A DNA stretch of 64,000 nucleotides from Ophiobolus disseminans (taxonomy: Eukaryota; Ascomycota; Dothideomycetes; Pleosporales; Phaeosphaeriaceae). Position 1 is the stretch's first letter, and the number at the start of each line of letters is the position of its first letter. Below are positions 63,921-64,000 of the stretch, in pieces. The notes beneath the pieces are model-generated. The model was given only the letters and a program-made list of their open reading frames with translations, was not told the DNA's origin and searched no databases. Position numbers and translations under genes: made by a program. The stretch is taken from NCBI GenBank assembly GCA_010093685.1, contig MU006240.1:99527-163526 (forward strand), read 5' to 3'.

Positions 63921-64000
63921 AAAGTCTTAAACTCTATACATCAAGAGATTAGACTCCTAGACAGCAATTATCTAGGATGTCTCTGATGACAATCAACAAT

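Larger units (their letters stand above)
62470..64000 (+). mobile_element. Ty1/copia LTR retrotransposon, 5' part, RIP-mutated
   Basis: 5' LTR 62470-62665, then Gag from ATG 62764 to past the zinc knuckle; runs off the right edge. It sits inside the gypsy integrase, so it is the youngest layer visible. TAG/TAA stops occur throughout. Confidence 0.8.

Noticed and set aside
1..64000. tRNA, rRNA or other structured RNA genes
   Set aside because: I scanned for B-box-like GGTTCGANTCC and paired stems by eye and found none I could defend; a tRNAscan-SE/Infernal run would settle it.

Overview
The window reads as nuclear DNA of a filamentous ascomycete (Pezizomycotina; a dothideomycete is plausible but the sequence alone does not decide it). 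Reasons: many genes have short 43-85 bp GT-AG introns, the families are typical of moulds (LaeA-like methyltransferase, class II myosin with a long coiled-coil tail, Crh-type cell-wall transglycosidase, Red1-type zinc-finger protein, secreted GH5 mannanase, GT8 Golgi enzyme), and the transposons at the right end carry the CpA-to-TpA mutation pattern of RIP. All exon joins given here were worked out by eye from reading frame, splice signals and family resemblance.

Layout. 0-13 kb: 3' part of a fungal-specific transcription factor, a small PPxY protein, a four-exon hexose transporter, a LaeA-like methyltransferase and a seven-exon cytochrome P450 that share one divergent promoter, and a secreted glucose/sorbosone-type dehydrogenase. 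13-26 kb: an uncertain acidic ORF, a 2424-residue class II myosin heavy chain, and, divergent from it, a 1258-residue Red1/ZFC3H1-like RNA-surveillance scaffold. 26-36 kb: Cu/Zn superoxide dismutase, transaldolase, an intronless PLP decarboxylase of the Bacteroidetes arginine-decarboxylase type (a transfer candidate), a four-TM protein and an acylglycerol-phosphate acyltransferase. 36-46 kb: a peroxisomal (SKL-ending) short-chain dehydrogenase, a tandem pair of single-pass membrane proteins from a ~2.17 kb duplication, an ORF split by one TGA, and a basic/proline-rich orphan protein. 45-54 kb: Crh-like GPI-anchored GH16 enzyme, a small probable mitochondrial protein, a six-exon GH5 mannanase, and a GT8 Golgi glycosyltransferase.

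54-57.6 kb (minus strand) is a decayed gene group: the class II part of a fungal diterpene cyclase (copalyl-diphosphate/kaurene-synthase type, DxDD motif still present) with both ends lost, then a rhodopsin-type membrane-protein fragment, then the heme-binding end of a P450. It looks like the wreck of a diterpenoid (gibberellin-like) biosynthetic locus. From 57.6 kb to the end is a transposon nest: LINE ORF1 broken by a Ty3/gypsy element (LTR 58386-58654), whose integrase is in turn broken by a Ty1/copia element (LTR 62470-62665). In-frame stops fall at expected Gln and Trp codons, the signature of RIP. The truncated end of the diterpene cyclase abuts this nest.

Most intact genes are housekeeping or secreted/cell-wall functions with no operon-like logic. 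The functional links the sequence suggests are the LaeA-like/P450 head-to-head pair, the dead diterpene group, and a 10-bp palindrome (TACCTAGGTA) upstream of two secreted-enzyme genes.
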